DNA from: Colwellia piezophila ATCC BAA-637
GTDB lineage: Bacteria > Pseudomonadota > Gammaproteobacteria > Enterobacterales > Alteromonadaceae
Direction: 5' to 3'
Length of the DNA stretch: 64,000 bases
Assembly: GCF_000378625.1 (NCBI RefSeq)
Contig: NZ_KB905160.1
Coordinates: 724,952-788,951, forward strand
Shown: positions 43,010 through 52,304 of the stretch, one piece after another
How positions within the stretch are numbered: position 1 is the first letter of the stretch
How the letters are laid out: every line of letters starts with the position of its first letter
Translations under genes and position numbers: made by a program
Notes under the pieces: model-generated
The model's input: the letters and a program-made list of their open reading frames with translations, nothing else
Database searches by the model: none
Told to the model about the DNA's origin: nothing

Positions 43010-44449
43010 CTACCAGTCGAGTTTTTTCCGATAGATAGTGGAAGGACTTACCTCTAACATGGCGGCAGCCTTAGGTATATTACCTTGACAATATAATATT
43101 GCTGCTTCAATAGCATTTTTTTCGACTTGCCAAAGTGGTTGGATCTCGATGCTATTATTTAAGGGACTTGTAGCAGTATTCTTGTGCGAATTATTACTTA
43201 CCGTGGCAGATAACATCGACATAGGTTGAATAGCACTATAGTTTTTTACCGTAGTTGATAATGATTTTATGATCATTTCAGACGTTATTTTCTCGCCACT
43301 ATTTAAAATAACCAAACCATGAATTACATTTTCTAATTGACGAATATTACCAGGCCAGTCATAAGCGCAAATTATTTGAATGGCGTTACGAGAGAATTTT
43401 CTAAAATGTTTATTCTCTATTTTATTGTATTTTTTCAAGAAGAAACTAGCGAGATGTACAAGGTCACCACCTCGCTCTCTTAACGGCGGTAAAGCCATGG
43501 TAATAACGTTAAGTCGGTAATATAAATCTTCTCTAAAATCACCTTGAATTACTGCATTGCTAATAGAGTTAGAAGAGGCTGAAATAATTTGTGCATGAAA
43601 CTTTAATACCTCATTAGTGCCTAAAGGGGAGAATTCACGTTCTTGAACGACTCTTAATAATTTAGCTTGCAAGGGTTTTGATAAGGTTGTTATCTCATCT
43701 AAAAACAAGGTGCCTTGCTTAGCAGCAGAAAACAAGCCCTCTTGACTTGAGACCGCACCGGTAAACGCACCTTTCTTGTGTCCAAAAAGTTGTGACTCGA
43801 TTAAATTCTCACTGAAATTGGCACAATTTACCGCAATAAAAGGTTGGTCTTTATGATAACTTTCAAAGTGGCAAGCTTTGGCGACTAACTCTTTACCTGT
43901 ACCCGTTTCACCGGTGATGAAAATGGGCGCATTAGTACTTGAAGCATGCCTAATACAATCAAAAAGTTCATGCATGGTTTCATCTTCAGCTACCATGCCG
44001 TGAAAATTAATTAACCCTGTCGGTGGAGCGTTATCGCCATCACTGGCAATAACCGTTACATTTCTACTAAGCGCTTTATCAACAACAAATTTGAGTTCTT
44101 TATTTACCCAAGGTTTACAAATGTATTTTTCGACCACACCTGAACTAAAGGCAGCTGAGACAAGATCAAAGTCTTGATAAGCTGATAAAATAATACGTTG
44201 AGAGTTAGGCCAGCGTCTTTTTATTTTTTCTAATAGTTCACAGCCATTCATGTCCGGCATATGTTGATCAGAAATAATCACATCAGGTTGATTGTTTTGA
44301 CAATATTCCAGTGCTGCAAGTGGCGAGTTAAAATCAATAATGTTAGCCTGAACATTATGTAAAGCTCTTTTTAACGCTTCTAATATATTGATATCATCAT
44401 CAACGAGTAACAACGTTGGTAGGGGAGAAGTGTTAGTGCTCATTTCCAT
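43010..44449 (-). CDS. Sigma-54-dependent response regulator, NtrC family (SypG-like)
   Basis: A 479-residue activator. REC domain (residues about 12-125) with LLVDDD and the phospho-acceptor Asp in VIISDQHMPDMNG; AAA+ domain with Walker A GETGTGKELVA, the sigma-54-contacting KGAFTGA loop, Walker B GTLFLDEI and the arginine-finger region; C-terminal Fis-type helix-turn-helix (GNIPKAAAMLEVSPSTIYRK). Everything needed for sigma-54 activation is present. In its locus it corresponds to SypG and is the natural candidate to act at the five -24/-12 promoters found here. No histidine kinase lies next to it. A divergent REC-type gene starts 170 bp away. Confidence 0.92.
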   Translation of the reverse strand: MEMSTNTSPLPTLLLVDDDINILEALKRALHNVQANIIDFNSPLAALEYCQNNQPDVIISDQHMPDMNGCELLEKIKRRWPNSQRIILSAYQDFDLVSAAFSSGVVEKYICKPWVNKELKFVVDKALSRNVTVIASDGDNAPPTGLINFHGMVAEDETMHELFDCIRHASSTNAPIFITGETGTGKELVAKACHFESYHKDQPFIAVNCANFSENLIESQLFGHKKGAFTGAVSSQEGLFSAAKQGTLFLDEITTLSKPLQAKLLRVVQEREFSPLGTNEVLKFHAQIISASSNSISNAVIQGDFREDLYYRLNVITMALPPLRERGGDLVHLASFFLKKYNKIENKHFRKFSRNAIQIICAYDWPGNIRQLENVIHGLVILNSGEKITSEMIIKSLSTTVKNYSAIQPMSMLSATVSNNSHKNTATSPLNNSIEIQPLWQVEKNAIEAAILYCQGNIPKAAAMLEVSPSTIYRKKLDW

Positions 44450-44619
44450 AATAAATACCTTTTTGAACAGCTCTATCTTTTAATAATAGAAGATATTTGC
44501 AATTTAAGAGGTGTTATTTGCACTTTGCGTCTTTTTTTGAAATAGTTAAACTATAATTAAGAAGCATTTATAAAGATGGCACTGTCTTGAATACTGTTTT
44601 ACCTGCTAGGGAAGAAGAA

Positions 44620-45906
44620 ATGGAAAAAGCTGCATTACTAATACTTGATGATGAAAAGGAAGTTCTTAACGCGCTAAACCGAGTGTTGCGTAAACATTTT
44701 CAATTGTATTTGTTTTCAGATGCCAATGAAGCCATTGGTTTTTACCAAGATAATCCTAATATTCCGCTGATACTTACCGATATGAGAATGCCGATAATGG
44801 ACGGTGCTACCTTCTTAGGAAAAATCATTGACATAAACCCTCAGTGTAAACGTTTTTTGTTAACGGGCCATGCAGATATAAACTTAACGGTCACAGCCGT
44901 TAACGAAGGGCGAATTTCTCACTACTTTTCAAAACCATGGGATAATGAGGAATTAATTTGTGAGCTAAAAAGTGCCTATGAACTCTATCTTAATGAAAGA
45001 AAAACGAAACAACTATTAAAAATTAATTTGGCAAAAAATGCAGAACTGTCGCTTATTAATAGCTCACTTGAACTAGCAACGAATAAAAGTCAAAAAAAAC
45101 TACAGCTTGTTTCAGCGCGAGAAGCTAATAGCTTTGTCAGACTTAAAAAGACCTTTTCAACCTTTATTGATATTTATGCGGAAACCATTTGTTTGCATAC
45201 TCAGGATATTACTCGTCATAATTTTCGTGTTGCCGCCCATGCTCGGTTAATCGCAGAAAGTCAATCTTGCGATAAACTCACCACTTTTCAAATTTATATT
45301 GCCGGTTTATTGTATGAAACGGGCAAGTTAGCAATTGAGCAAAACTTATTGAAAAAGCCTATTGATGTCATGTCTCAGCATGAAAAAAATCTATACAGTG
45401 GCTTTTATCAAAAAAGTTTTGAGCTACTCAAGAAGGTTGATGAACTGTCATTTGTTGCCGAAATTATCAAACATATTCCTGAAAACTATAATGGCAGTAC
45501 TGCACCTGAACATTTAACTGCTGATGAAATTCCTTTAGGATCACGTATTATTGCCATCGTTTCAATGTATGATAATTTAGTAAATGGCCGACAATCACAA
45601 ATTAAAACGTCTACCGTGTTAGCGAAACACCGTATTAAAGAATTAGCTAAGACCATGTTTGATCCAAGACTGCTTGATTGTTATTTAACCATACTAGATG
45701 AACATCCAAATTCAAGTGAAGGGCAAGTAGATTACTTATTAAATAGTGAAGACTTACGAGTAGGCATGGTGTTAACCAGAGATATTGTTAATACCGATAA
45801 AAACCCTATGTTGACCAAAGGAACGCTAATAGATCAGCATCATATTGATAAACTGCTTGAAATCGAAAAAGGTCAAGGGGAGTCTTTTCTTATTTATGCG
45901 CGTTAG
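44620..45906 (+). CDS. Response regulator with degenerate HD-GYP domain
   Basis: A 428-residue protein. REC domain with ALLILDDEKE and the phospho-acceptor Asp in ILTDMRMPIMDG, then a coiled stretch, then an HD-GYP-like fold (about residues 185-365). The catalytic motifs are lost: LYETGK replaces LHDIGK, and KHIPENYNGSTAPEH replaces HHExxDGxGYP. A metal-dependent c-di-GMP phosphodiesterase activity is therefore unlikely; binding or protein contact may remain. ATG at 44620 with GGGAAGAAG upstream is chosen over TTG at 44587. Divergent from the sigma-54 regulator, whose REC domain is of the same subtype. Confidence 0.82.
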   Translation: MEKAALLILDDEKEVLNALNRVLRKHFQLYLFSDANEAIGFYQDNPNIPLILTDMRMPIMDGATFLGKIIDINPQCKRFLLTGHADINLTVTAVNEGRISHYFSKPWDNEELICELKSAYELYLNERKTKQLLKINLAKNAELSLINSSLELATNKSQKKLQLVSAREANSFVRLKKTFSTFIDIYAETICLHTQDITRHNFRVAAHARLIAESQSCDKLTTFQIYIAGLLYETGKLAIEQNLLKKPIDVMSQHEKNLYSGFYQKSFELLKKVDELSFVAEIIKHIPENYNGSTAPEHLTADEIPLGSRIIAIVSMYDNLVNGRQSQIKTSTVLAKHRIKELAKTMFDPRLLDCYLTILDEHPNSSEGQVDYLLNSEDLRVGMVLTRDIVNTDKNPMLTKGTLIDQHHIDKLLEIEKGQGESFLIYAR

Positions 45907-46174
45907 TTTTCTTTGATAACCTTCTACCATGTGGCAGCTTTCACTCGCGTTGTTTGAACACTAACTATACGCATAGGCGGATATAAGATAATCACAATAA
46001 TAATGCGGCGTATACATTCAGCAATATACTCTTATCTAACGCTATTCTCCCCCGTAAACACTTGCTATAATGCTGCTATCTTTGTGCGTAAAACGCACTT
46101 TATATTCAGCTTTATACCATTCGGTTCGAAAAATTAATCCGTTTGTATTAGGTTATTTTCAGAGGTTAATTTTC

Positions 46175-47845
46175 ATGTCGGATGCCGAAAACCGCCCAAC
46201 AAATTTTATTCGTAATATCATTGATGCCGACTTGGCTAGCGGTAAGCACAGCAGTGTGCAAACACGCTTTCCACCAGAGCCAAATGGCTTCTTACATATT
46301 GGTCATGCTAAGGCTATTTGTTTAAGTTTTGGCATTGCCCAAGATTATAACGGCAAATGTAATTTACGTTTTGATGATACTAACCCTGAAAAAGAAGATA
46401 TTGATTACGTTCATGCCATTCAGAAAGATGTGCAGTGGTTAGGTTTTGAGTGGGCAGGGCAGGTCCGTTATTCCTCTAATTATTTTGATCAGTTACATGG
46501 TTTTGCCGTTGAGCTTATTGAAAAAGGCCTAGCGTATGTTTGTTTCTTAAATGCAGAAGAAACCCGTGAGTATCGTGGTACGTTAAATAAGCCAGGTAAA
46601 AACAGCCCTTATCGTGAGACCACTGTTGAAGAGAACTTAGCCTTATTTGCCAAAATGAAAAATGGCGAATTTGAAGAAGGTATTTGTTCGTTGCGCGCGA
46701 AAATTGATATGACTTCAAGCTTTATGTGTCTACGCGATCCTATTATTTATCGTGTACGTTTTGCTAATCATCACCAAACTGGAGACAAGTGGTGCATTTA
46801 CCCAATGTACGACTTTACTCATTGTTTATCTGATGCATTAGAAGGCATTACGCATTCTCTTTGTACGTTAGAGTTTCAAGATAATCGACGATTATATGAC
46901 TGGGTTATTGAAAATGTTTCCGTACCAAGTACACCCCACCAGTATGAATTCTCTCGCTTAAACCTTGAATACACACTAATGAGTAAACGCTTATTAAATT
47001 CATTAGTTGAAGAAGGACTGGTTGAAAGTTGGGACGATCCACGTATGCCAACGATAGCCGCTTTTCGTCGCCGTGGTTACACACCCGCATCTATACGCGA
47101 GTTTGCCAAGCGAATTGGTGTTACCAAAATGGAAAATACCATTGAAATTAGTGTTTTAGAAGCATGTATTCGTGAAGACTTAAATGATAACGCGCCACGT
47201 GCTATGGCTGTTTTAGATCCGATTAAATTAGTGATTGAAAACTACCCTGAAGATAAACACGAAGATCTTGTTGTTAAGAATCACCCGAGTGATGAAGCGC
47301 AAGGTACACGTATTGTGCCATTTTCAAAAACGCTTTATATCGAAGCCGAAGACTTTAGAGAAGAAGCCAACAAGAAATATAAACGTTTGGTTATTGATAA
47401 AGCAGTACGTTTACGTGGTGCTTATGTTGTTACCGCAACACGTTGCGATAAAGACGAACAAGGTAATGTGACGACGGTTTACTGTAATTACAATGAAGAT
47501 ACTTTAGGCAAAAATCCAACGGACGGCACTAAACCTAAAGGCGTGATTCATTGGGTTGATGCTGATAAATCACTTGATGCCACAGTCCGTTTATATGACC
47601 GGTTATTTACCGTGCCTAACCCAGCAGCTGAAGATGACTATCAATCGGTAATCAACCCTGACTCTTTAGTCACTATTACTGGTGTTAAAGTTGAACCTTC
47701 ATTAGCTGATGCTAAAGCGGAGAGTGCTTATCAGTTTGAGCGTCAAGGGTATTTCTGTTTAGATAACGATATTAAAGAGCCAGGTACATTAATTTTTAAT
47801 CGCACTGTCGGTCTACGAGATACTTGGGCTAAAATCAGCAAGTAA
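46175..47845 (+). CDS. glnS: Glutaminyl-tRNA synthetase
   Basis: Class I synthetase charging tRNA-Gln. From the ATG at 46175 (AGAGG 9 nt upstream) the protein starts [20 protein letters not shown] and has [18 protein letters not shown] (HIGH motif) and [15 protein letters not shown] (KMSKS-loop equivalent). The C-terminal anticodon-binding beta-barrels follow. 556 residues is normal. The open frame extends 35 codons upstream but lacks family similarity there. A MITE-like repeat begins at its stop codon. Confidence 0.97.
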   Translation: MSDAENRPTNFIRNIIDADLASGKHSSVQTRFPPEPNGFLHIGHAKAICLSFGIAQDYNGKCNLRFDDTNPEKEDIDYVHAIQKDVQWLGFEWAGQVRYSSNYFDQLHGFAVELIEKGLAYVCFLNAEETREYRGTLNKPGKNSPYRETTVEENLALFAKMKNGEFEEGICSLRAKIDMTSSFMCLRDPIIYRVRFANHHQTGDKWCIYPMYDFTHCLSDALEGITHSLCTLEFQDNRRLYDWVIENVSVPSTPHQYEFSRLNLEYTLMSKRLLNSLVEEGLVESWDDPRMPTIAAFRRRGYTPASIREFAKRIGVTKMENTIEISVLEACIREDLNDNAPRAMAVLDPIKLVIENYPEDKHEDLVVKNHPSDEAQGTRIVPFSKTLYIEAEDFREEANKKYKRLVIDKAVRLRGAYVVTATRCDKDEQGNVTTVYCNYNEDTLGKNPTDGTKPKGVIHWVDADKSLDATVRLYDRLFTVPNPAAEDDYQSVINPDSLVTITGVKVEPSLADAKAESAYQFERQGYFCLDNDIKEPGTLIFNRTVGLRDTWAKISK

Positions 47846-48170
47846 TACCAAATACACTAATAAATTGATCAGCTTAGAGTTTTATTAGCGAGCTTAGAAC
47901 AAGCAAAATTACTTAAACATAGTTATTCTATATTTCTTTAATTTTGTGCCGTTATCAGTTTGCTAATAAACTCCCAAAGGGCGAGTACCTAATAAAAGGC
48001 AAAGGCTTACATGCGTCGTTATTGATTTCGACAAGGACGCTACATGGATGTAGCTTCTTAGAGAATGCAGGAGCTTATTCTCCTGAATAACCATTCTCTT
48101 CAATCAATGCCTTGCCTCTAAGCCTTTTAATTATCGCTAAGTGGTCAATTAATTAATGTACTTGGTATAA
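47845..48170 (+). repeat. MITE-like repeat, copy B, abutting the glnS stop codon
   Basis: The left end ATACCAAATACACTAATAAA and the right end (inverted) ATACCAAGTACATTAATTAA form imperfect terminal inverted repeats. The core contains TTATTGATTTCGACAAGG and ATAACCATTCTCTTCAATCA, shared with copies A, C and D. The glnS TAA is directly joined to the left end. Confidence 0.8.
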
Positions 48171-48234
48171 TCTAAAAAAGAAGAGTGACAGTACAATAAA
48201 ATTATTATCAGTCATTATTGTTTATTGCTAAATT

Positions 48235-48279
48235 AAAGCCAGTGGTCAGTTATTTAAACTTACCACTGGCTTTTTTTTT
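48235..48279 (+). terminator. Rho-independent terminator
   Basis: AAAGCCAGTGG (48235-48245) pairs with CCACTGGCTTT, followed by a run of T. It ends the glnS transcript beyond the repeat and precedes the transglycosylase gene. Confidence 0.85.
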
Positions 48280-48333
48280 GTAAAGTCTGTTAATCTACAA
48301 AGAAAGTAATCGCCATTAATTAGAGCATATTTG

Positions 48334-50484
48334 ATGAATAAACAGTTAGTTGCAATAATATTGTCAAGTTTCCTTATGCTTGTAATCTTAACGGGTTGTC
48401 CAGAGCAACCCTCGGTAGAAAAAACACCTAAAGCAGACCTTAGCCAGAGTAGTGAGCAGACAGCCAATATGGTGGCTGACAAACGCCAAATAGTTACAAA
48501 AACGGTAGAAAAAAGAACGTCAGGAAGAACATGGTCTGAAATTAAGGCCTCAGGTTATATTAATGCCGTGAAACTTGACTGGCAATTAGAGTCAGCATTA
48601 CCCCGGGCTGGATCAACCAGTGCGTATCACTCAAGTTTACTAAAGAGCTTTGCTGACGAAAGAGGTTTAAAAATCAATTGGCTGAGAGTGCGAAACTTGA
48701 CCGCCATGTTTGTTAAATTATCCGCATTTGAAGTTGATATTATCCCTCGCCATTTAACTATTACTGAGAATCGATTAGAGAAATTTAGTTTCTCATACCC
48801 ATTGTTACGAGACAGAGAAGTTGTTATTGCCAAATCGGGTAAACATAATTTCAACTCTGAAGATATCAATGAGGTTGTTCTTCCCGTTGGCTCGGCCTAT
48901 ATAGATAGCGTTACAAAGCAGTTCCCACATTGGGAAATGAACATCATTGATGAAAAAGTGAGTTCTCAAGAAGTCGCAGACAGTATTGCTGATGGTACCG
49001 CTAAATATGCTGTGCTTGACGGTATTTCTGTTAAAACATTGCAGCAATACCGCGATGATATTCAGAGTGTCTTTACACTGCCTAAAGCAATTAATTTAGC
49101 TTGGGCGGTTAATTTAGGTAATGACAGTTTCTTACATGAATTAAATCAATTTATTTCGGTTCATCATGTGATGCAAACGCTAGAGCCAGAGCGAACCATT
49201 GATTTTAACAAGCTAAGAAAAGATAAACTGCCTTTACGTGTCATTACTCGAAATAGTCCAGAAACCTATTTTTTATGGCGTGGCGAGTTATTGGGTTTTG
49301 AATATGAATTAATGCGTAAGTTTGCTGATATTCACAAGGTTAAATTGGTTATTGTCGTCGCGGATAGTTATGACGAGATGCTGGAGTTATTAGCAGAAGG
49401 TAAAGGCGATATTATTGCGGCGGGCTTGTCTCGAACAAAAGTTAGAGCCAAACAAATTACTCAAGCAAAGTTAGCGACGAGTCTTCGTTATAATCGGGTC
49501 AAAGAGCAATTAGTGGCTCACCAAGACAGCTTACCTATCCATGAACTCGCCGATCTTAAAGGTCGAACTATTACCCTTCGTAAAAGTAGTAGCTTTTGGA
49601 CAACGGGGCAAAGGTTAGCAAAGGATTTTGGCGCGAAGATAATCATTGCCAATGAGGATGTTGCCACTGAAATTTTAATTAGCCAGGTGGCTGATAAAGA
49701 GATAGATTTAACCATTGCTGATAGTAATTTGATTGCTATAGAGAGTAGCTTTCGAACGCAAATAATTACCCCGTTAACCTTTAAAGAAGATGTACCTTAT
49801 GCCTATTTAGTTAGACAGAGTAATCCACAGTTGCTCGCTTATTTAAATGAATTTATTAGAAAGTACTACCGTGGCACTTTTTATAATGTCGTTAAAAATA
49901 AGTATTTCTATAATGAAAAGTTACTCGAAAGTCATAAGAAATATCGTTTAGTCTCAGGGTCAACATTATCCCCATATGACGATATAGTGCGCTCTCATGT
50001 GCAACCTTATAACTTCGATTGGCGTCTTATTGTCTCGCAAATGTATCAAGAAAGTCGATTCAATCCATTGGCGACGAACTCCACGGGTGCTTTTGGCTTA
50101 ATGCAGATGCTACCTAAGACAGCGAAGGAACTTGGCGTAGACAATTTGAAAGACCCAGAGCAAGCGATTGCTTCTGGTGTGCAATACTTAGATTGGACTC
50201 GGGATAGGTTCTCAAAAGACTTACCGATACAAGAACAAATATTTTTCTCTCTCGCGTCATATAATGCCGGTTTTGGTCATGTGAAAGATGCACAACGTTT
50301 AGCCAGAGAACTAGGGCTTAGAAGTGATATATGGTTTAATAACGTTGAAAAAGCGATGTTATTATTGCAGCGCCGTCATTATTATAAAAAAGCACGTTAT
50401 GGTTATGTTCGCGGCAGAGAGCCGGTTAATTATGTGCGCGATATACACCAAAGGTATTTAAGCTATATCCGCATTACCGAATAA
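48334..50484 (+). CDS. MltF-type lytic transglycosylase with two SBP domains
   Basis: A lipoprotein of 716 residues (lipobox VILTGCPEQ). Two SBP_bac_3-like domains in tandem (about 70-290 and 295-540; the second starts KLPLRVITRNSPETYFLWRG) precede a C-terminal SLT domain (about 555-690). The SLT has VSQMYQESRFNPLATNSTGA with the catalytic Glu near residue 573, and FGLMQMLPKTAKELG. E. coli MltF is about 518 residues with one such domain, so the N-terminal domain is an extra copy. The enzyme cleaves peptidoglycan with anhydro-muropeptide formation. ATG at 48334 is preferred to the TTG just before it. Confidence 0.88.
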   Translation: MNKQLVAIILSSFLMLVILTGCPEQPSVEKTPKADLSQSSEQTANMVADKRQIVTKTVEKRTSGRTWSEIKASGYINAVKLDWQLESALPRAGSTSAYHSSLLKSFADERGLKINWLRVRNLTAMFVKLSAFEVDIIPRHLTITENRLEKFSFSYPLLRDREVVIAKSGKHNFNSEDINEVVLPVGSAYIDSVTKQFPHWEMNIIDEKVSSQEVADSIADGTAKYAVLDGISVKTLQQYRDDIQSVFTLPKAINLAWAVNLGNDSFLHELNQFISVHHVMQTLEPERTIDFNKLRKDKLPLRVITRNSPETYFLWRGELLGFEYELMRKFADIHKVKLVIVVADSYDEMLELLAEGKGDIIAAGLSRTKVRAKQITQAKLATSLRYNRVKEQLVAHQDSLPIHELADLKGRTITLRKSSSFWTTGQRLAKDFGAKIIIANEDVATEILISQVADKEIDLTIADSNLIAIESSFRTQIITPLTFKEDVPYAYLVRQSNPQLLAYLNEFIRKYYRGTFYNVVKNKYFYNEKLLESHKKYRLVSGSTLSPYDDIVRSHVQPYNFDWRLIVSQMYQESRFNPLATNSTGAFGLMQMLPKTAKELGVDNLKDPEQAIASGVQYLDWTRDRFSKDLPIQEQIFFSLASYNAGFGHVKDAQRLARELGLRSDIWFNNVEKAMLLLQRRHYYKKARYGYVRGREPVNYVRDIHQRYLSYIRITE

Positions 50485-50585
50485 CGAACGTTCATTTAAG
50501 CCTTACTTTGTCAGTAATGATTACTTAGGCATGGGTTACTTGGGATGAAATATTTAGCAATGGATTACTTAGGTCTTAGTTAACT

Positions 50586-51416
50586 ATGAAATACCGTTTA
50601 TCAAGCTTTTTACTCTTAGCACTCGCTACTGTTTGTAGCGTAAATGCCGCAGAAATTGAGCCGGTACATTACGCCTACGCTAATTATTTAGGTAGTGGTA
50701 TTTATCGAACCACAGGTCAAAATGCCAGCTTGATCAGCATGCCTTTTTCGTATGAGTTAGGGCATAAAAATAAAACGACTTATGAATTACGTTTACCCGT
50801 TTCAGTCGGTTTTTTTAATTTTGACTTATCAGACATACCCGACCTTGAATTTCCTGATGAAGTGGGTACAGTCACCTTCACCCCAGGTATAGCCTTTAAT
50901 TATCAGTACAATCAAGACTGGCAGATACAAAGTTATGTTGATCTAGGTTATGGCCGAAACCTGACCACAGATAAAGGGGTTACTGTATTCTCTACCGGGG
51001 TTTCAGCGCTTTACCAATTTGATATTAAAAAATATGACTCGATTTGGGCAAGTCGAATATATATTGCCCGCTATGATGGTAATGGCTATGAAGCAAAAGA
51101 TTCTTATGCGGCCATACAAATAGGAATAGATACTGGCCTGCCAGTGCAATATCAAATTTTGGGCTATAAATTTCAGCCCCGTGTATTTGCCATGGTGTTT
51201 TGGTACTTTAGCGAATTGGACTTTGTCGTTCCACGGGTAAACAGTTTTGATGAAGAGGACAACGTAACCTTAACGAACAGTTTAGAATTTGGCGTTACCC
51301 TGAAATTTGAGACAAAGATTGGTTACTCTTGGGCGGGTATTGACAGGTTAGGCCTAAGTTACCGTTACAGTAAAAACTTTAGTGCCGTTCGCCTATTGTT
51401 TAGCTTTCCTATATAG
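50586..51416 (+). CDS. Outer-membrane beta-barrel protein
   Basis: A 276-residue exported protein with signal peptide MKYRLSSFLLLALATVCSVN ending AA, then alternating hydrophobic strands throughout, with a final strand ending LLFSFPI. The pattern suits a small barrel, perhaps the solitary autotransporter-like barrel family (PF11557), but I am not sure of the family. No operon partner is evident; the preceding MltF gene ends 101 bp upstream and a terminator shared with ilvH follows. Confidence 0.65.
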   Translation: MKYRLSSFLLLALATVCSVNAAEIEPVHYAYANYLGSGIYRTTGQNASLISMPFSYELGHKNKTTYELRLPVSVGFFNFDLSDIPDLEFPDEVGTVTFTPGIAFNYQYNQDWQIQSYVDLGYGRNLTTDKGVTVFSTGVSALYQFDIKKYDSIWASRIYIARYDGNGYEAKDSYAAIQIGIDTGLPVQYQILGYKFQPRVFAMVFWYFSELDFVVPRVNSFDEEDNVTLTNSLEFGVTLKFETKIGYSWAGIDRLGLSYRYSKNFSAVRLLFSFPI

Positions 51417-51509
51417 CTTGCTCTTTAGCTTTCCAAATTAGCAGACTCTTTCGATATGCAGCTTTTTCTTTTTACATACGGTATTAAGGTAACGGGTATT
51501 TATCAGATA

Positions 51510-51538
51510 AAATAAAGAGGCGTAATGCCTCTTTATTT
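51510..51538. terminator. Bidirectional Rho-independent terminator
   Basis: AAATAAAGAGGC pairs with GCCTCTTTATTT around GTAAT, with A runs on the left and T runs on the right. It serves the convergent ends of the barrel gene and ilvH. Confidence 0.8.
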
Positions 51539-51562
51539 ATAGCTGAACTCTCTAACCAGAGC

Positions 51563-52060
51563 CTAAATACGTAAGGCTTTATCACCGCGCGCCATACCAA
51601 CACAACCTGATCGAGCCGACTCGATAATATCAGTCTCATTTTGTAAGGCATTAATAAAGGCATTTAGCTTCTCAGCATCCCCGGTTAACTGCACTGTGTA
51701 AACTTGCTTGCCAATATCAATGATATTACCGCGAAAAATATCGGTAATACGCTTCACTTCTGTGCGTGCCTTATCCGTTATCGCGACAACTTTTACCAAT
51801 AGCAACTCACGTTCAATATGTTCTCTATCGGTTATGTCAGTTATTTTAAGGACATCAATAAGCTTATTCACTTGCTTTACTATCTGCTCCAATACCCTAT
51901 CATCGCCACTAGTGGCAATAGTCATCCGAGATAAACTACTGTCATCAGTTGGTGCAACCGTTAAACTTTCAATATTAAAAGCACGTTGAGAGAATAACCC
52001 GACGATACGTGATAATGAGCCAGGCTCATTCTCCATCAATATGGCTAATATTCTACGCAT
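51563..52060 (-). CDS. ilvH: Acetolactate synthase small (regulatory) subunit
   Basis: A 165-residue regulatory subunit that raises activity of IlvI and gives valine feedback inhibition. The ACT domain opens MRRILAILMENEPGSLSRIV with the valine-site pattern NEPGSLSRIVGLF and NIESLTVAPTDD; a C-terminal ALS_ss_C domain follows. Its start overlaps by TAATG the stop of a 40-codon frame, the last of three tandem units separating it from ilvI. Confidence 0.96.
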   Translation of the reverse strand: MRRILAILMENEPGSLSRIVGLFSQRAFNIESLTVAPTDDSSLSRMTIATSGDDRVLEQIVKQVNKLIDVLKITDITDREHIERELLLVKVVAITDKARTEVKRITDIFRGNIIDIGKQVYTVQLTGDAEKLNAFINALQNETDIIESARSGCVGMARGDKALRI

Positions 52061-52182
52061 TATGCTTTAACTCCTTTATTCACTAACTTGTGATTAATCA
52101 GATGGAGCTTGGTAAATAGTTGGGAAAATGAAGCGTGCTCATTGTCCACCCACATAACAAATATGGCTAATATTCTAGACAT
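52060..52182 (-). CDS. 40-residue mini-ORF, tandem unit 3 of the ilvI-ilvH junction
   Basis: ATG at 52182, TAA at 52062-52060 overlapping the ilvH ATG (TAATG). The peptide starts [20 protein letters not shown] and ends LVNKGVKA. Its start resembles ilvH (MRRILAIL..ENEPGSLS) and its end resembles the ilvI C-terminus (LKKGVKA), including the ribosome-binding sequence AAAGGAGTTAAAGCATAATG. The unit is identical in sequence to unit 1. Translation is plausible; function is unknown. Confidence 0.55.
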   Translation of the reverse strand: MSRILAIFVMWVDNEHASFSQLFTKLHLINHKLVNKGVKA

Positions 52183-52304
52183 TATGCTTTAACTCCTTTA
52201 TTCACTAACGTCTGATGAATCGAATGGAGCTTGGTAAATAGTTGGGAAAATGAAGCGTGTTCATTTTCCACCCACATAACAAACATGGCTAATATTCTAC
52301 GCAT
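52182..52304 (-). CDS. 40-residue mini-ORF, tandem unit 2
   Basis: ATG at 52304, TAA at 52184-52182 overlapping the next ATG. The peptide starts MRRILAMFVMWVENEHASFS and ends QTLVNKGVKA. Its first 20 nucleotides (ATGCGTAGAATATTAGCCAT) are identical to those of ilvH, so this unit is nearest to the presumed ancestor. Most differences from units 1 and 3 keep the frame open. Confidence 0.55.
   Translation of the reverse strand: MRRILAMFVMWVENEHASFSQLFTKLHSIHQTLVNKGVKA

Noticed and set aside
44573..44592. TGGCAC near 44580 as a sigma-54 promoter for the degenerate HD-GYP gene
   Set aside because: The TTG that follows is one base out of register and AA stands where GC is required; it is also too close to the start codon.
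46070..46174. Longer start for glnS
   Set aside because: The extra 35 codons have no similarity to glutaminyl-tRNA synthetases, and the internal ATG at 46175 has a good ribosome-binding site.
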